Below are positions 36,640-45,989 of a stretch of DNA of 64,000 bases, piece by piece (position 1 is the first letter of the stretch; each line of letters begins with the position of its first letter). The position numbers and the translations under genes are program-made. The notes beneath the pieces are model-generated. The model was given only the letters and a program-made list of their open reading frames with translations. It ran no database searches and was not told the DNA's origin. Source of the stretch: Paraburkholderia phytofirmans OLGA172 (GTDB taxonomy: Bacteria; Pseudomonadota; Gammaproteobacteria; Burkholderiales; Burkholderiaceae); contig NZ_CP014579.1 in NCBI RefSeq assembly GCF_001634365.1, positions 620,001 through 684,000 of the forward strand. The letters run 5' to 3'.

Positions 36640-36985
36640 CTGGTGCAATTTCTGCAAATAACGGAATGATGCTGCACAGGCCCACCGCGAAGCACGACGC
36701 GAGCACGTGTAACGCGTCGGAGAAAGTCATCACAAGCGCTTCACGCATCATCAGATGCATGCAGCATCTCCAAGCCAGCTCCGGTCGGGTCCAGGTGTCG
36801 CTCGCAACCAGCGCCAAGCGCACGGTCCGCGCGTGTAGCAACGGCCGGATAAGCGGACGTTCTACTGTCACGTGTTCGGCAAGCTACTCGTAGTGGAGGG
36901 CAGGCGATCGTTGAGCATCGTACTCGCGACAGCGACAGCGATAGCTATCGCGACGCCGAGGTTGCGCATCAGTGTGTTGCTCAAT
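36640..36985 (-). pseudogene. EmrB-type MFS transporter C-terminal remnant
   Basis: On the minus strand, one frame reads LSNTLMRNLGVAIAIAVAVA followed by STMLNDRL. After a frameshift another reads LAEHVTVERPL and later MREALVMTFSDALHVLASCF. These match the last two helices of DHA2/EmrB drug exporters (RNLGGAIGxA...RREAxxMAFxDxF). A stop codon and frame change show decay. The 5' part is cut off at the group II intron fragment. Confidence 0.6.
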
Positions 36986-36989
36986 CAAC

Positions 36990-37500
36990 GTTATCCTTAA
37001 TTGGTATCCGAACGTGCAGTTCACGATTCTGGCCTTCACATTTCGGCCCAGAGGGGTGCGAAGCCGACACAACCGGCTATTCACCGGTTTCTTGCCGGCA
37101 GTGAGTGACGACGCGCTCAAGCGGATGAGGCGGGTCGTGCGTGGCTGGCTCCATCACCGGCGGGCGGCGACGACGCTTGAGGATCTCACGCAGTTATGCA
37201 ATCGAACGATAACAGGGCGGTGGAACCACTACGGAGCGTTCTATGGGGCGGGGATGCGCTAGCTCTTCCATTACATGGACCAGAAACTCGCCCTGTGGGC
37301 CAGACGCAGGTACAAGACCATGCGACGGCGAAAGCAGCGCAGCGTCTAATGGCTCGGCAAGATGAAGGAGTTTGCTCCGCGGTTGTTCGCCCACTGGCGT
37401 GTCGCTCGGTGCCCGGTTGACTAAGGGGAGCCGGATGAGGTGCGAGCCTCATGTCCGGTTCTACGAGAGCCTCGGGGCGAAATTCCCCGAGGCTACTCAC
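36990..37500 (+). mobile_element. Group II intron 3' end with maturase remnant and domain V
   Basis: The frame from about 37010 encodes the C-terminal third of a group II intron RT/maturase (FTFRPRGVRSRHNRLFTGFL, VRGWLHHRRAATTLEDLTQL, GRWNHYGAFYG), then continues past two stops (LFHYMDQKLALWARRRYKTM). At 37428-37461 is a 34-nt domain V stem-loop (GAGCCGGATGAGG / CCTCATGTCCGGTTC). A domain VI hairpin of GCCTCGGGG and CCCCGAGGC lies at about 37468-37493. The intron ends within a few bases of the D-lactate dehydrogenase stop. Only this 3' part is present, so it is dead. Confidence 0.85.
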
Positions 37501-37502
37501 CA

Positions 37503-39242
37503 CTAAGCGGCCGCTTCCCGGTACTTCGCCAATTTCGATGTCTTTCCGATTCCCGGGTTGAAGCAATTGCACGGATCCAGTTTCTGATAGAACGCCGCAA
37601 GCTGTGGCTTCGCGTGATACAGATGGCCGACATTGTGTTCCGCTGGATATTCGGCGCCTCGGCGATCAAGCAGCCTCCACATCTTGTGTTCAATTTCGAG
37701 GCAGTCGTTGCCTTTTTTGACGATGTAATCCTGGTGGAACACGTGGCATAGAAAGTGGCCGTAATACAACTTCAAGAGGATTGCATCTTCGATGCCGGGC
37801 GGCAGCGTCTCCATCCAGTCGGGATCGTTGCGACGTAAGGCTATGTCGAGCGCGACGATATTCTCCACTTCCCGGGTATGCACTGCACGATAGCGGACGG
37901 CTGCACCGGCAGCGACGAAGCGATGCAAGAACGCTTTTCTGCCTTCGTCGACAGTGCATTCGAAATAGCCCCCGGTGGCGTCGGCGAAGTAGCTTGCAAG
38001 GAACGCGCGAGTTTCGTCGACGCCTTCGGCAGTAACCTTCAGCATCAGGTGGTGCTCGTACTTTTCACGATACTGTTTCATTCGCGGGGGCAGGTGGCTC
38101 GGCAATAGCCGGCTCGCAGCCTGCATCACGCGGTCAGTGAAATGCGAAGGGAAAAACCCGAGCCGATCAAACAGCGCTTCCAAACGGCTTTTTAGTCTGA
38201 ACAATGCGGGCAACCGGGACGTGCCGAGATAGTTTATCGCGATGAAAGTATCCTTTCCGTATTCCTTAGCGATGTCGAAAGCGTTTCTATGGATATATTC
38301 GCCCGAGATTGGCAAATGCTTGAAGTCGTGCAGTGCATGACGGCGGATCTCGGTAAGCTCGTCAGGGCGGTTCGTACCGATATAGAACACTTGGGTGTTC
38401 CGCTCAATCGGAAACGTATCGAGCCGCACTCCAAACACCATGACTTTGCCAGCCGAGCCTGATGCCTCATGGAGGCGCTGCGGATCGGCGTTGAACCGCG
38501 CCGGCGTATCGGCATCGATCTCACGAACATGGGTCGCGTAGCCGCGATCGGACCCTGCGCCCGCGTTGTGGCGAATATCGGCATCTGTGAACTCACCGCG
38601 CTCGAGCCGGCCAAGGATGTCTTCAGGGGTGTCGCCGAGTTCGATTCCCAGATGGTTGACGAGGTTCAGTTTTCCCGTCACATCCACCTGCCCGAATACC
38701 GCCATTTCCGTATACGCTGGGCCGCGCTGCACCAGCGCACCGCCCGAGTTGTTGCAGACTCCGCCGAATACCGATGCGCCGATGCAACTTGAGCCGATCA
38801 CCGAATGCGGCTCGCGGCCAAGGGGCTTCAATGTCTGTTCTAACTGGTCGAGCGTTGCCCCGGGAAAGCAGACGACCTGCGTGCCACCATCGATCACGTA
38901 CACCTTCTTCATGCGGCTCGTGCTGACGATCACGATGTCGCGATCATAGTCGTTGCCGTCCGGTGTCGAGCCGCCAGTGAGGCCCGTGTTCGATGCCTGC
39001 GTGATCACAATCACATTCGCTGCAGTGCACGCCTGCAGCACTTTCCATTGTTCGACGATCGTACCAGGACGTACCACCGCGAGTGCCTTGCCTAAACCAA
39101 AGCGAAAACCGGTGCGGTAGCGGCGGGTCGCGCCTTCATCGGTCAGGGTGTACTTCTTGCCGACGATATTGCCCAGGTCCACAATCAACGCGTGGACCAC
39201 ATCGGCGGGAGTAACTGCCATCGGCGTGCAAGCTTCAGACAT
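37503..39242 (-). CDS. dld: Quinone-dependent D-lactate dehydrogenase
   Basis: The 579-residue flavoprotein has an FAD-binding PCMH domain (TQASNTGLTGGSTPDG, IGSSCIGASVFGGVCNNSGG). The D-lactate-dehydrogenase membrane-binding C-terminal part has KHLPISGEYIHRNAFDIA and ends NCFNPGIGKTSK. Its length and sequence style match the peripheral membrane enzyme Dld, which passes electrons from D-lactate to quinone. I chose the ATG at 39242 (MSEACTPMAVTP); the longer frame adds 29 residues with no character. It stands alone, with intron debris after its stop. Confidence 0.92.
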   Translation of the reverse strand: MSEACTPMAVTPADVVHALIVDLGNIVGKKYTLTDEGATRRYRTGFRFGLGKALAVVRPGTIVEQWKVLQACTAANVIVITQASNTGLTGGSTPDGNDYDRDIVIVSTSRMKKVYVIDGGTQVVCFPGATLDQLEQTLKPLGREPHSVIGSSCIGASVFGGVCNNSGGALVQRGPAYTEMAVFGQVDVTGKLNLVNHLGIELGDTPEDILGRLERGEFTDADIRHNAGAGSDRGYATHVREIDADTPARFNADPQRLHEASGSAGKVMVFGVRLDTFPIERNTQVFYIGTNRPDELTEIRRHALHDFKHLPISGEYIHRNAFDIAKEYGKDTFIAINYLGTSRLPALFRLKSRLEALFDRLGFFPSHFTDRVMQAASRLLPSHLPPRMKQYREKYEHHLMLKVTAEGVDETRAFLASYFADATGGYFECTVDEGRKAFLHRFVAAGAAVRYRAVHTREVENIVALDIALRRNDPDWMETLPPGIEDAILLKLYYGHFLCHVFHQDYIVKKGNDCLEIEHKMWRLLDRRGAEYPAEHNVGHLYHAKPQLAAFYQKLDPCNCFNPGIGKTSKLAKYREAAA

Positions 39243-40220
39243 CAAATTTTTCTCTCGAAATGTTAAAGGTGGCGCGATCGACTTAACCCAGCGTTTTGGC
39301 GGCAACCTTCGAGCGCGTCGGGTCGACACAAGGGCGTAAAATTAGGTCGGTCTTTGGTTCAATACCTCGACGCCGTTTTTCGGGGACGAAGGAGATGTGA
39401 CTCCGCCGGATGCGCCACTTCCTCTTATCGCTGACGAGCAGTCTCACCACGAGCCCCGCGACACCCCGGGAACTGGGCCCGACATTGCTCCGTTCCATAC
39501 CGATTCGCGAACGGCGCAGCTTGTCGTTGGGAGCTCTAGCATCGCCTGTACTGGTGTTGTTGGGACGATGAACGCCTGGCAACATGAACTTGATCGTCTG
39601 TGCGGCGTCGGGCGCAAAAGAAGTTGCGTGGGTACCGGAATATTCCGTCGTCGATCATCTCGCGTCGGGGTGGCTGGTTCGTCTGTCACTGAGTGGTGCC
39701 CGTCGTGCCTTGTTTGCCAATTTGCTATCTGACATCCCGCCATCCTCCGACGATCCTTCAATTTCTTTCCCGGTAGTGCGCGATTGGGTAAACACACGTT
39801 TGGCCTGAGCGGCGTTTCTAGCTGGGCGGCGAGTTGAAGCTCAGCACCTCGTCGGACTCGGGGTCGCTTCAACGAAGTTCGTGGCGACCGCGAGCACTAT
39901 CGCGACTGTACTTCTGTCACGCCACGAGCCGAGTCGATCGTCGAATGGAACGACGAATAACGTTGTCTCCCGTAGTGACGAGGAAACAAGGCTCATCGTG
40001 ACTCGAGATAGCGTCGAGCAATGCAATACGATCGTCGCTATTTAACCGAGTAGGTGCGATTTCCGACAATGGCGTGTCGTTCCAACATCTCGAGCCCTCT
40101 ACCAGATTCAACGTACTTTCATTCCATCGAGCATGGGTTTCAAATCACGGGTCGACATCGGGCCGCAGTGTAGCGGCTCCGATGTCGAGATGGTCAGTAA
40201 TCGTCGAGCCAATGAGCGGC
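39243..40220. other. Spacer with dld promoter and a possible LysR fragment
   Basis: About 980 bp without a supported intact gene. The first ~150 bp should hold the dld promoter. At 39584-39808 a plus-strand frame reads KEVAWVPEYSVVDHLASGWL followed by VRL, resembling the last part of a LysR effector domain (GxGIAWVPExxVxDxLASGxLVRL). It continues into sequence that no longer matches. I regard it as a possible remnant only. Other frames are unsupported. Confidence 0.35.
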
Positions 40221-40745
40221 CTAGTCGATTCGTTCCAGTTCTTTCGAATAATTCATGCCGCGTTCACGGTAGTCGATCGCGTTTGCGCGCAATTTCGCAA
40301 TAACCTCATCCGTTAGCTCTCGAAGTACCTTTGCTGGCGCACCGATAATCAAGCTTCGCGCGGGGAATGACTTTCCTTCCCCGATCAAAGTGCCAGCTCC
40401 GACTAGGCAATTCGAGCCGACCATCGCGCCGTTTAACACAACTGCCTGAATTCCAATGAGACAGTTTTGTCCGACCGTGCACCCGTGCAGCATTGCTTGA
40501 TGGCCGATGGAAACACCCTCACCGATGACAACTGGAAAGCCAGGGTCCCCGTGAATAACTGCGCCGTCTTGCACGTTAGCGTTGCGCCGGATCGTGATCT
40601 TTTCGTTGTCGCCCCGAATCACTGCTCCGGGCCAGATGGACACGCCGTCCTCGATCTCGACATCCCCAATGACCACTGCTTCCTCGGACACGTATGCGCC
40701 GGGATAGACTACGGGCCGTCGCGACCCTATTCGGTAGAGGGCCAT
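40221..40745 (-). CDS. Gamma-carbonic-anhydrase-like hexapeptide protein
   Basis: The 174-residue left-handed beta-helix protein carries repeated hexapeptides (VVIGDVEIEDGVSIWPGAVI). The zinc-ligand histidines are in DGAVIHGD and SIGHQAMLHG. The fold covers gamma-carbonic anhydrases as well as CaiE- and PaaY-type proteins of CoA-linked catabolic operons, PaaY being a thioesterase. Position as last gene of an acyl-CoA operon, one base after the ligase stop, favours a PaaY/CaiE-like role, which is inference. Confidence 0.87.
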   Translation of the reverse strand: MALYRIGSRRPVVYPGAYVSEEAVVIGDVEIEDGVSIWPGAVIRGDNEKITIRRNANVQDGAVIHGDPGFPVVIGEGVSIGHQAMLHGCTVGQNCLIGIQAVVLNGAMVGSNCLVGAGTLIGEGKSFPARSLIIGAPAKVLRELTDEVIAKLRANAIDYRERGMNYSKELERID

Positions 40746-40746
40746 A

Positions 40747-42342
40747 TCAAACGCTCGCTTCCTGATCGAGACAGAACTTCTCCCACTCTTTTGCGAGCAA
40801 GGCGCGAACGTCTTTTTTGGTTATCTTGCCATATGCGGATTTCGGCAACGTATCCCAGAACACTACGTGGCGCGGCCATTTGTAGCGCGCAAGCTTGCCG
40901 TCCAGATGTCCAATCAGCTCGTCGGGCGTCGCTTTACATCCTGCCTTACAGACGATCACGGCCACGCCAAGCTCACCCCATTTTGAGTCGGGCATACCGA
41001 GAACTGCCACTTCATGGACGCTGTCATGAATCAGCAACGCCTCCTCTACTTCTCGCGGATAGACGTTCGACCCACCTGAGATATACATGTCCGATGACCG
41101 GCCGGTGATGTACAGAAAACCTTCTCGATCGAGGTGACCGAGGTCGCCGGTGTGGAAAAATCCGTGCTTGAACGCCTTGTCGTTGGCTTCGGGGTTGTTG
41201 TCGTAGCCAAGCATGACCGCGGGACCACGGACGCAGACTTCGCCCGTTTCGTAGGGCTCGAGTTGCTTACCTTTCTCATCACAGATGGCCACTTCAATAC
41301 CGGTCCGGGGATAGCCGCACGTACCGGCCCGGCTGTTCGGTGCATCGTCGTTCTCTTCATGCATCGACGGCGGCAGCACCGTGATGTTTCCCGTCACTTC
41401 GCCAAGGCCGTAATACTGCACCAGCACCCGGCCAAGTTTGCGAAGCGCGTGCTTTTGGTCCGCGCGGTACATGGGCGCGCCGGCATAGATCACGAATTTC
41501 AGCGAACTGTGATCAAAGTGATCCACCGATTCGTGCTCGGTGAGCATCTTGACGATAGTTGGCACCGTGAACATGTTGTCGATCCGATGCTTTTCGACCA
41601 GTGCCCAGATTTCTTCCGGATCCATCCGTTCGGAGCCCGGCAAAACGCTGGCAGCGCCCCGGGCGGTATTCACGATTGCATGGATACCGGCACCGTGCGA
41701 AAGGGGAGCGACGACCAGCGAGCGCGATTGATAGCTAATGCCGGGCATTAGATCTGCGAGGTGATTGGTCACAACGAAGGCCATCTGGCCGTGCGTCAGC
41801 GTGCCCGCCTTTGGATGCCCGGTGGTGCCGGAAGTGTAGAAGAACCACAGCGGGTCATCCCGGTCGACGTTCTCAGACGGAAATCGCGCTGTGGGTGTTT
41901 CGGCAAAAGCTTCGTATGCGAACTCGCCACTTCTGGGGTTACCCAGGGAAACAACTATCTCCAGTGCCGACGACGCATCGCGCACGGCGTCGACGTAATT
42001 CTCGAAGCCTGTGTCGTAAATCATTACCCTTGCGGCGCTCGACTTTCCGAGGTAGGCCGCCTCGGGCGGCGCTATGCGAAAGTTCGTCGGGACCCACACT
42101 GCTCCCAGCTTGAACGCGACATATGCGCTTTCAAATAGCGGAAGGTTGTTTCGGGAATGCACGAGGATTTTGTCGCCCTTTTTCACCCCTTGCTCTCGCA
42201 GGGCAGTGCATACGGCATCGACGCGCCGGTTGATTTCGGCCCAGCTATGCGTTCGTGTCGGGGTAATAAAGCCTGGCTCGTCGGGATGGCGGTGTGCGAC
42301 CTGGGTCAACAGGTCGCCGAGGTTCATGACAGTGGTTAGCAT
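40747..42342 (-). CDS. AMP-forming acyl-CoA synthetase
   Basis: The 531-residue ANL-superfamily enzyme has the P-loop FYTSGTTGHPKAGTLTHGQM, the A5-type YYGLGEVTGN, the A7/A8 motifs FFHTGDLGHLDREGFLYITG and SSDMYISGGSNVYPREVEE, and the C-terminal catalytic lysine in PKSAYGKITK. It activates a carboxylic acid to its CoA thioester; the acid is unknown. The start at 42342 follows AGAGAGA. It lies between a thiolase and a hexapeptide protein in the same operon, so its product probably feeds the thiolase. Confidence 0.9.
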   Translation of the reverse strand: MLTTVMNLGDLLTQVAHRHPDEPGFITPTRTHSWAEINRRVDAVCTALREQGVKKGDKILVHSRNNLPLFESAYVAFKLGAVWVPTNFRIAPPEAAYLGKSSAARVMIYDTGFENYVDAVRDASSALEIVVSLGNPRSGEFAYEAFAETPTARFPSENVDRDDPLWFFYTSGTTGHPKAGTLTHGQMAFVVTNHLADLMPGISYQSRSLVVAPLSHGAGIHAIVNTARGAASVLPGSERMDPEEIWALVEKHRIDNMFTVPTIVKMLTEHESVDHFDHSSLKFVIYAGAPMYRADQKHALRKLGRVLVQYYGLGEVTGNITVLPPSMHEENDDAPNSRAGTCGYPRTGIEVAICDEKGKQLEPYETGEVCVRGPAVMLGYDNNPEANDKAFKHGFFHTGDLGHLDREGFLYITGRSSDMYISGGSNVYPREVEEALLIHDSVHEVAVLGMPDSKWGELGVAVIVCKAGCKATPDELIGHLDGKLARYKWPRHVVFWDTLPKSAYGKITKKDVRALLAKEWEKFCLDQEASV

Positions 42343-42373
42343 TGCGATTCTCTCTATCTTTATGCCGACATCG

Positions 42374-43540
42374 TCAGGCGCGACGTTCAAGAATGCTGAG
42401 GTAGTTGGTGACTGCTGCACCCCCCATATTGAAGACGCCGGCGATATTCGCGTCTGGAATCTGCATGTCTCCAGCTTCACCCGAGAGTTGCATCGCCGCC
42501 ATAACGTGCATCGAGACGCCAGTCGCGCCGATCGGATGTCCTTTCGACTTCAAGCCGCCAGACGGATTGACGGGCAATCTGCCTTCCTTCGTCGTTACGC
42601 CATCGAGAATCACGCGGGCGCCTTGCCCCGGTTCAGCCAGACCCATTGCCTCGTATTCCAGCAGTTCCGCGATGGTGAAGCAATCATGCGTTTCGACGAG
42701 TGCAAGGTCGTCGAGCGTCAGTTTCGCCAGGCTCAATCCCCGTTGCCATGCGAGGCGGGCTCCGCCAAATTCCGTCCGTTCGCGCCGTGACAACGGCAGA
42801 AAGTCGCTTACCTGAACCGACGCACGGAACGTGATTTCGCGCTTCGCGTCACGTGCGGCATCCGGCGCGGCGATGACCAGGGCTGCGGCGCCGTCGGAAA
42901 TCATCGAGCAGTCGGTGCGTTTGAGCGGACCCGCCACATAGGGATTCTTTTCGGAGGGCGTGCGGCAGAAGTCATAGCCCAGATCACGCTTCATGTGCGC
43001 ATAAGGGTTCACGACGCCGTTGTGGTGATTTTTCGCCGCGATTGCAGCCAGCGCATCAGACTGGTCACCGTAGCGATCGAAATATGCCTGCGCGATCTCT
43101 CCAAAGATCCCGGCAAAGCCACCCGCTACGCCGGCCTCTTCCTTCGCGTACGAGCACTTCTGAAGTATTTCGCCGACTTCTTTCGTCGGCAGGCTAGTCA
43201 TTTTTTCGTAGCCGATTACCAGCGCGTACTTTGAGCGGCCAGAGCGAACCGCGTCGAGTGCCGAATAGACCGCAGCCGATCCTGTAGAACATGCGTTCTC
43301 ACAGCGCACCGTCGAGGTATAACGGAGCTCAGGAATAGCATTGAAAACGAGTGTGGACGGAAAGTCCTGATACACGAAGCCACCGTTGAAAGTACCAACG
43401 TGGATGGAGTCGACTGCTTTTGCGTCGATCCCGGCGTGCTGCAGAGCCTCAACGGAGACTCGGGAAATCATTTCCTCCGGTTCGAGAGCGTCGAGCTTGC
43501 CGAAGGGGAGATGGCTCCAGCCGATGATGGAAGGTTGCAT
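42374..43540 (-). CDS. SCP2-type thiolase family protein
   Basis: The 388-residue protein has a thiolase fold. The nucleophilic cysteine is in ENACSTGSAAV (about residues 81-91), and the C-terminal active site has NPSGGLKSKGHPIGATG with the conserved histidine. The second catalytic cysteine of classical thiolases is replaced (VFNMGGAAVTN), as in SCP2/lipid-transfer-type thiolases. It may cleave or form a C-C bond in a side-chain or branched acyl-CoA. It is in one operon with an MFS transporter, a dehydrogenase and an acyl-CoA ligase. Confidence 0.88.
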   Translation of the reverse strand: MQPSIIGWSHLPFGKLDALEPEEMISRVSVEALQHAGIDAKAVDSIHVGTFNGGFVYQDFPSTLVFNAIPELRYTSTVRCENACSTGSAAVYSALDAVRSGRSKYALVIGYEKMTSLPTKEVGEILQKCSYAKEEAGVAGGFAGIFGEIAQAYFDRYGDQSDALAAIAAKNHHNGVVNPYAHMKRDLGYDFCRTPSEKNPYVAGPLKRTDCSMISDGAAALVIAAPDAARDAKREITFRASVQVSDFLPLSRRERTEFGGARLAWQRGLSLAKLTLDDLALVETHDCFTIAELLEYEAMGLAEPGQGARVILDGVTTKEGRLPVNPSGGLKSKGHPIGATGVSMHVMAAMQLSGEAGDMQIPDANIAGVFNMGGAAVTNYLSILERRA

Positions 43541-43568
43541 TTTGTTGACCTCTGAGAGAGAAGGGAAT

Positions 43569-44456
43569 TTAAACGCGGGGAAGCGTGATGCCGGGAAAAA
43601 TTTTGATGACAGCTGTATCGTCCTCGTTTCCGAAGCCGGCGGCGGATGCCGTAGTAAACATCTGGTGGGCGACGGACGCGAGCGGTAGCGGAAACTTGCT
43701 CGATCGTGCCGCGTCCAGCACGAGCCCCAGGTCCTTGACGAAAATGTCTAGTGCCGTGTGAGGGGGCGCGAATTCTCCTCGCAGTATGTGAGGGACGCGG
43801 TCCGTGAATGCCCATGAATTCCCTGCGCTATGGCTGATCACGTCGTAGAGCTTCTGCGGGTCAATACCCTCTCGCAATCCCAATGCCATCGCCTCTGCGG
43901 CAGCCGCTATCTGGACCCCGACAAGCAGTTGGTTAATTACCTTCACTGTCGAACCAATTCCGTGCTCGCCACCCAGTCGGTACACTTTCGAGGAAATCGC
44001 GTCGAGAACGTCGCCGCAGGCTGCATAAGCAGACTCTGGTCCCGAACTGAGTAATACCAAAGTGCCGTTTGCGGCACCGACCACTCCACCCGACACGGGC
44101 GAATCAATGAGGTCGATGCTCCTTTCGGCGAGGTGCCTGCCCAACTGAGTCGCATATCCGGGCGGTACCGTGGCCGCCGCCACGACAACGCTGCCTGGAC
44201 GGAGTTGTTGCGCTGCGCCGGCTTCGCCGAACAATACATGCTCAGTCTGCTCTGCGTTGACCACCAACGTGATCACCACGTCGCATTGAGAGCCAAGCTG
44301 CGCAGGGGTATCGCAACCCTTGCCGCCGTGCTCGACGAAGGCCGCGACTGACTCTGCGCGAACGTCGCATCCAAATACTTCGAAGCCCGCCTTGATGAGA
44401 TTTTTGGCCACGCCTAGCCCCATCGCACCGAGCCCAATGACACCGACTTTTTTCAT
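43569..44456 (-). CDS. 3-Hydroxyisobutyrate dehydrogenase family oxidoreductase
   Basis: The 295-residue protein has an N-terminal Rossmann motif GVIGLGAMGLGVAKNL (about residues 5-20), the family signature DSPVSGGVVGAANGTL and the catalytic lysine region GSTVKVINQLLVG. This matches NAD(P)-dependent beta-hydroxyacid dehydrogenases, including LtnD-type threonate dehydrogenases. It would oxidise a beta-hydroxy acid before or after CoA activation. GGAG lies eight bases upstream of the ATG at 44456. The gap to the MFS gene is about 43 bp. Confidence 0.88.
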   Translation of the reverse strand: MKKVGVIGLGAMGLGVAKNLIKAGFEVFGCDVRAESVAAFVEHGGKGCDTPAQLGSQCDVVITLVVNAEQTEHVLFGEAGAAQQLRPGSVVVAAATVPPGYATQLGRHLAERSIDLIDSPVSGGVVGAANGTLVLLSSGPESAYAACGDVLDAISSKVYRLGGEHGIGSTVKVINQLLVGVQIAAAAEAMALGLREGIDPQKLYDVISHSAGNSWAFTDRVPHILRGEFAPPHTALDIFVKDLGLVLDAARSSKFPLPLASVAHQMFTTASAAGFGNEDDTAVIKIFPGITLPRV

Positions 44457-44499
44457 CTGTTTTCTCCATTGCGGCGCTAGACGCCGCATATAAATTTTG

Positions 44500-45813
44500 C
44501 TATCGGTTCACTAGTTCTTTCCGGACGTGCAGCACTAGCAGGCCGCCGATTGCGAGTGCTGTCGCCAGGACGTAAAGTCCGATATCCGTTGAATGCGTCT
44601 TCTGGTTAACCCACCCGATAAAGAAAGGTCCTAGGAAACCCGAAAGATTGCCGACAGAATTCACGACCGCTATTCCCGCGGCCGCGGCAGCACCACTTAA
44701 AATGGCCGTGGGTAGGCACCAGAACTGCGAGATAGCGATGATCACGCAGCAGGTCACCACCGTAAGTGCGATCATCGCGACGACGATGTCGTGGCCGAAC
44801 CGCACAGTGACGAGCCAGGCGAGCGCACCGATCAACGCCGGTATGGTGATGTGCAAGCGGCGTTCGTGCATCGCGTCTGATGAGCGACCAACGAGGATCG
44901 TTCCGATCACTGCGGCCGCGTACGGCGCCATGCTCAAAATGCCAATTGCAAGCGGATCCTTGACGCCGGAGTTCCTGATCAGCGTCGGCAGAAAGAATCC
45001 GACGCCGTAAAGTTCGACGGCTAGAAAGAAATAGATACTGCACATGAGCCAGACGCGCGGGTTAGTGAAACCATCGCGCAGTGAGTGGGATTGTGTTTGA
45101 GCCTGGTCCTTGGCGATTTCTGCGGTGATCAACCTGCGCTCATCGTCTGTGAGCCATTTCGCGTCGCTGATTCGGTCGTCGAGGTAAGCGAGAACAGCAA
45201 TTGCCATGACGATTGAGGGCAATGCCTCAAGCAGGAAGAGCCATTGCCACCCGGCCCATCCGTATACGCCCGACATTGAATGCATGATCCAACCAGACAA
45301 CGGGCCACCGATCACGCCTGCTACCGGGATGCTAGTCATAAAAAGCGAGATCATTTTCGACCGACGCTTTGATGGATACCAGTACGTGAGATACAAGATT
45401 ACGCCTGGAAATAGTCCCGCTTCGGCAAGGCCTAAAGCAAAGCGAAAGAAGTAGAACATGGTGGGCGTGGTAACAAACATCGTTGCAGCCGAAATGAACG
45501 CCCACGTGACCATAACCCGCGCAATCCACACGCGTGCGCCGAGTTTGTGCAGGATGATGTTGCTTGGAACCTCGAATAGAAAGTAGCCGATAAAGAAAAT
45601 GCCGGCACCCAAACCGTACACAGTTTCGTCGAAGTGTAGGTCGCGAAGCATCTGAAGCTTGGCAAAGCCAACGTTGACGCGATCTAGGTAGGCGACGACG
45701 TAGCACATGAGCAAAAGCGGAATCACTCGCCACGTGACCTTCGAATACACCGCGGCTTCGGAATTTTGACTAACTGCCTCCCCAGACTGGGTAATACCTT
45801 TGACGCTAGACAT
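44500..45813 (-). CDS. MFS transporter of the anion:cation symporter family
   Basis: The 437-residue protein has twelve predicted helices, with the N-terminal ACS signature YLDRVNVGFAKLQM and the loop 2-3 motif region (FFIGYFLFEVPSNIILHKLG). It resembles phthalate/tartrate-type permeases (organic anion:H+ symport). It is the first gene of the operon that continues with the dehydrogenase, thiolase, CoA ligase and hexapeptide protein, so it probably imports their substrate. A strong GGAGG stands before the ATG, and an 18-bp perfect palindrome overlaps the leader. Confidence 0.92.
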   Translation of the reverse strand: MSSVKGITQSGEAVSQNSEAAVYSKVTWRVIPLLLMCYVVAYLDRVNVGFAKLQMLRDLHFDETVYGLGAGIFFIGYFLFEVPSNIILHKLGARVWIARVMVTWAFISAATMFVTTPTMFYFFRFALGLAEAGLFPGVILYLTYWYPSKRRSKMISLFMTSIPVAGVIGGPLSGWIMHSMSGVYGWAGWQWLFLLEALPSIVMAIAVLAYLDDRISDAKWLTDDERRLITAEIAKDQAQTQSHSLRDGFTNPRVWLMCSIYFFLAVELYGVGFFLPTLIRNSGVKDPLAIGILSMAPYAAAVIGTILVGRSSDAMHERRLHITIPALIGALAWLVTVRFGHDIVVAMIALTVVTCCVIIAISQFWCLPTAILSGAAAAAGIAVVNSVGNLSGFLGPFFIGWVNQKTHSTDIGLYVLATALAIGGLLVLHVRKELVNR

Positions 45814-45821
45814 GTGCCTCC

Positions 45822-45839
45822 TTCTGGAAGGTTCCAGAA
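45822..45839. promoter_or_regulatory. Perfect palindrome in the MFS gene leader
   Basis: TTCTGGAAGGTTCCAGAA lies just upstream of the ribosome-binding site of the MFS gene. It could be an operator or an RNA hairpin affecting translation. No regulator is assigned. Confidence 0.5.
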
Positions 45840-45872
45840 TCGCTTGGATCCGATGGTTACCTTCCGATTAAC

Positions 45873-45889
45873 GGTCCATATAATGGACT
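45873..45889. promoter_or_regulatory. Candidate IclR operator upstream of the catabolic operon
   Basis: GGTCCATATAATGGACT is nearly identical to the palindrome at 17609-17625. Half-sites follow at 45931-45940 (GAGTCCATAT) and 45990-46000 (TATGGACCGTTA region). It sits between the MFS operon and the broken iclR, where an IclR regulator would be expected to bind. Confidence 0.6.
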
Positions 45890-45989
45890 CTGTGTTTTAA
45901 AGTTAATCAAGTAGACTTATGCTAACGGTAGAGTCCATATATTTAAAGGGGAAAGCGTGCCTAAGTAGGGTTAACTATGGCGCTACAAT

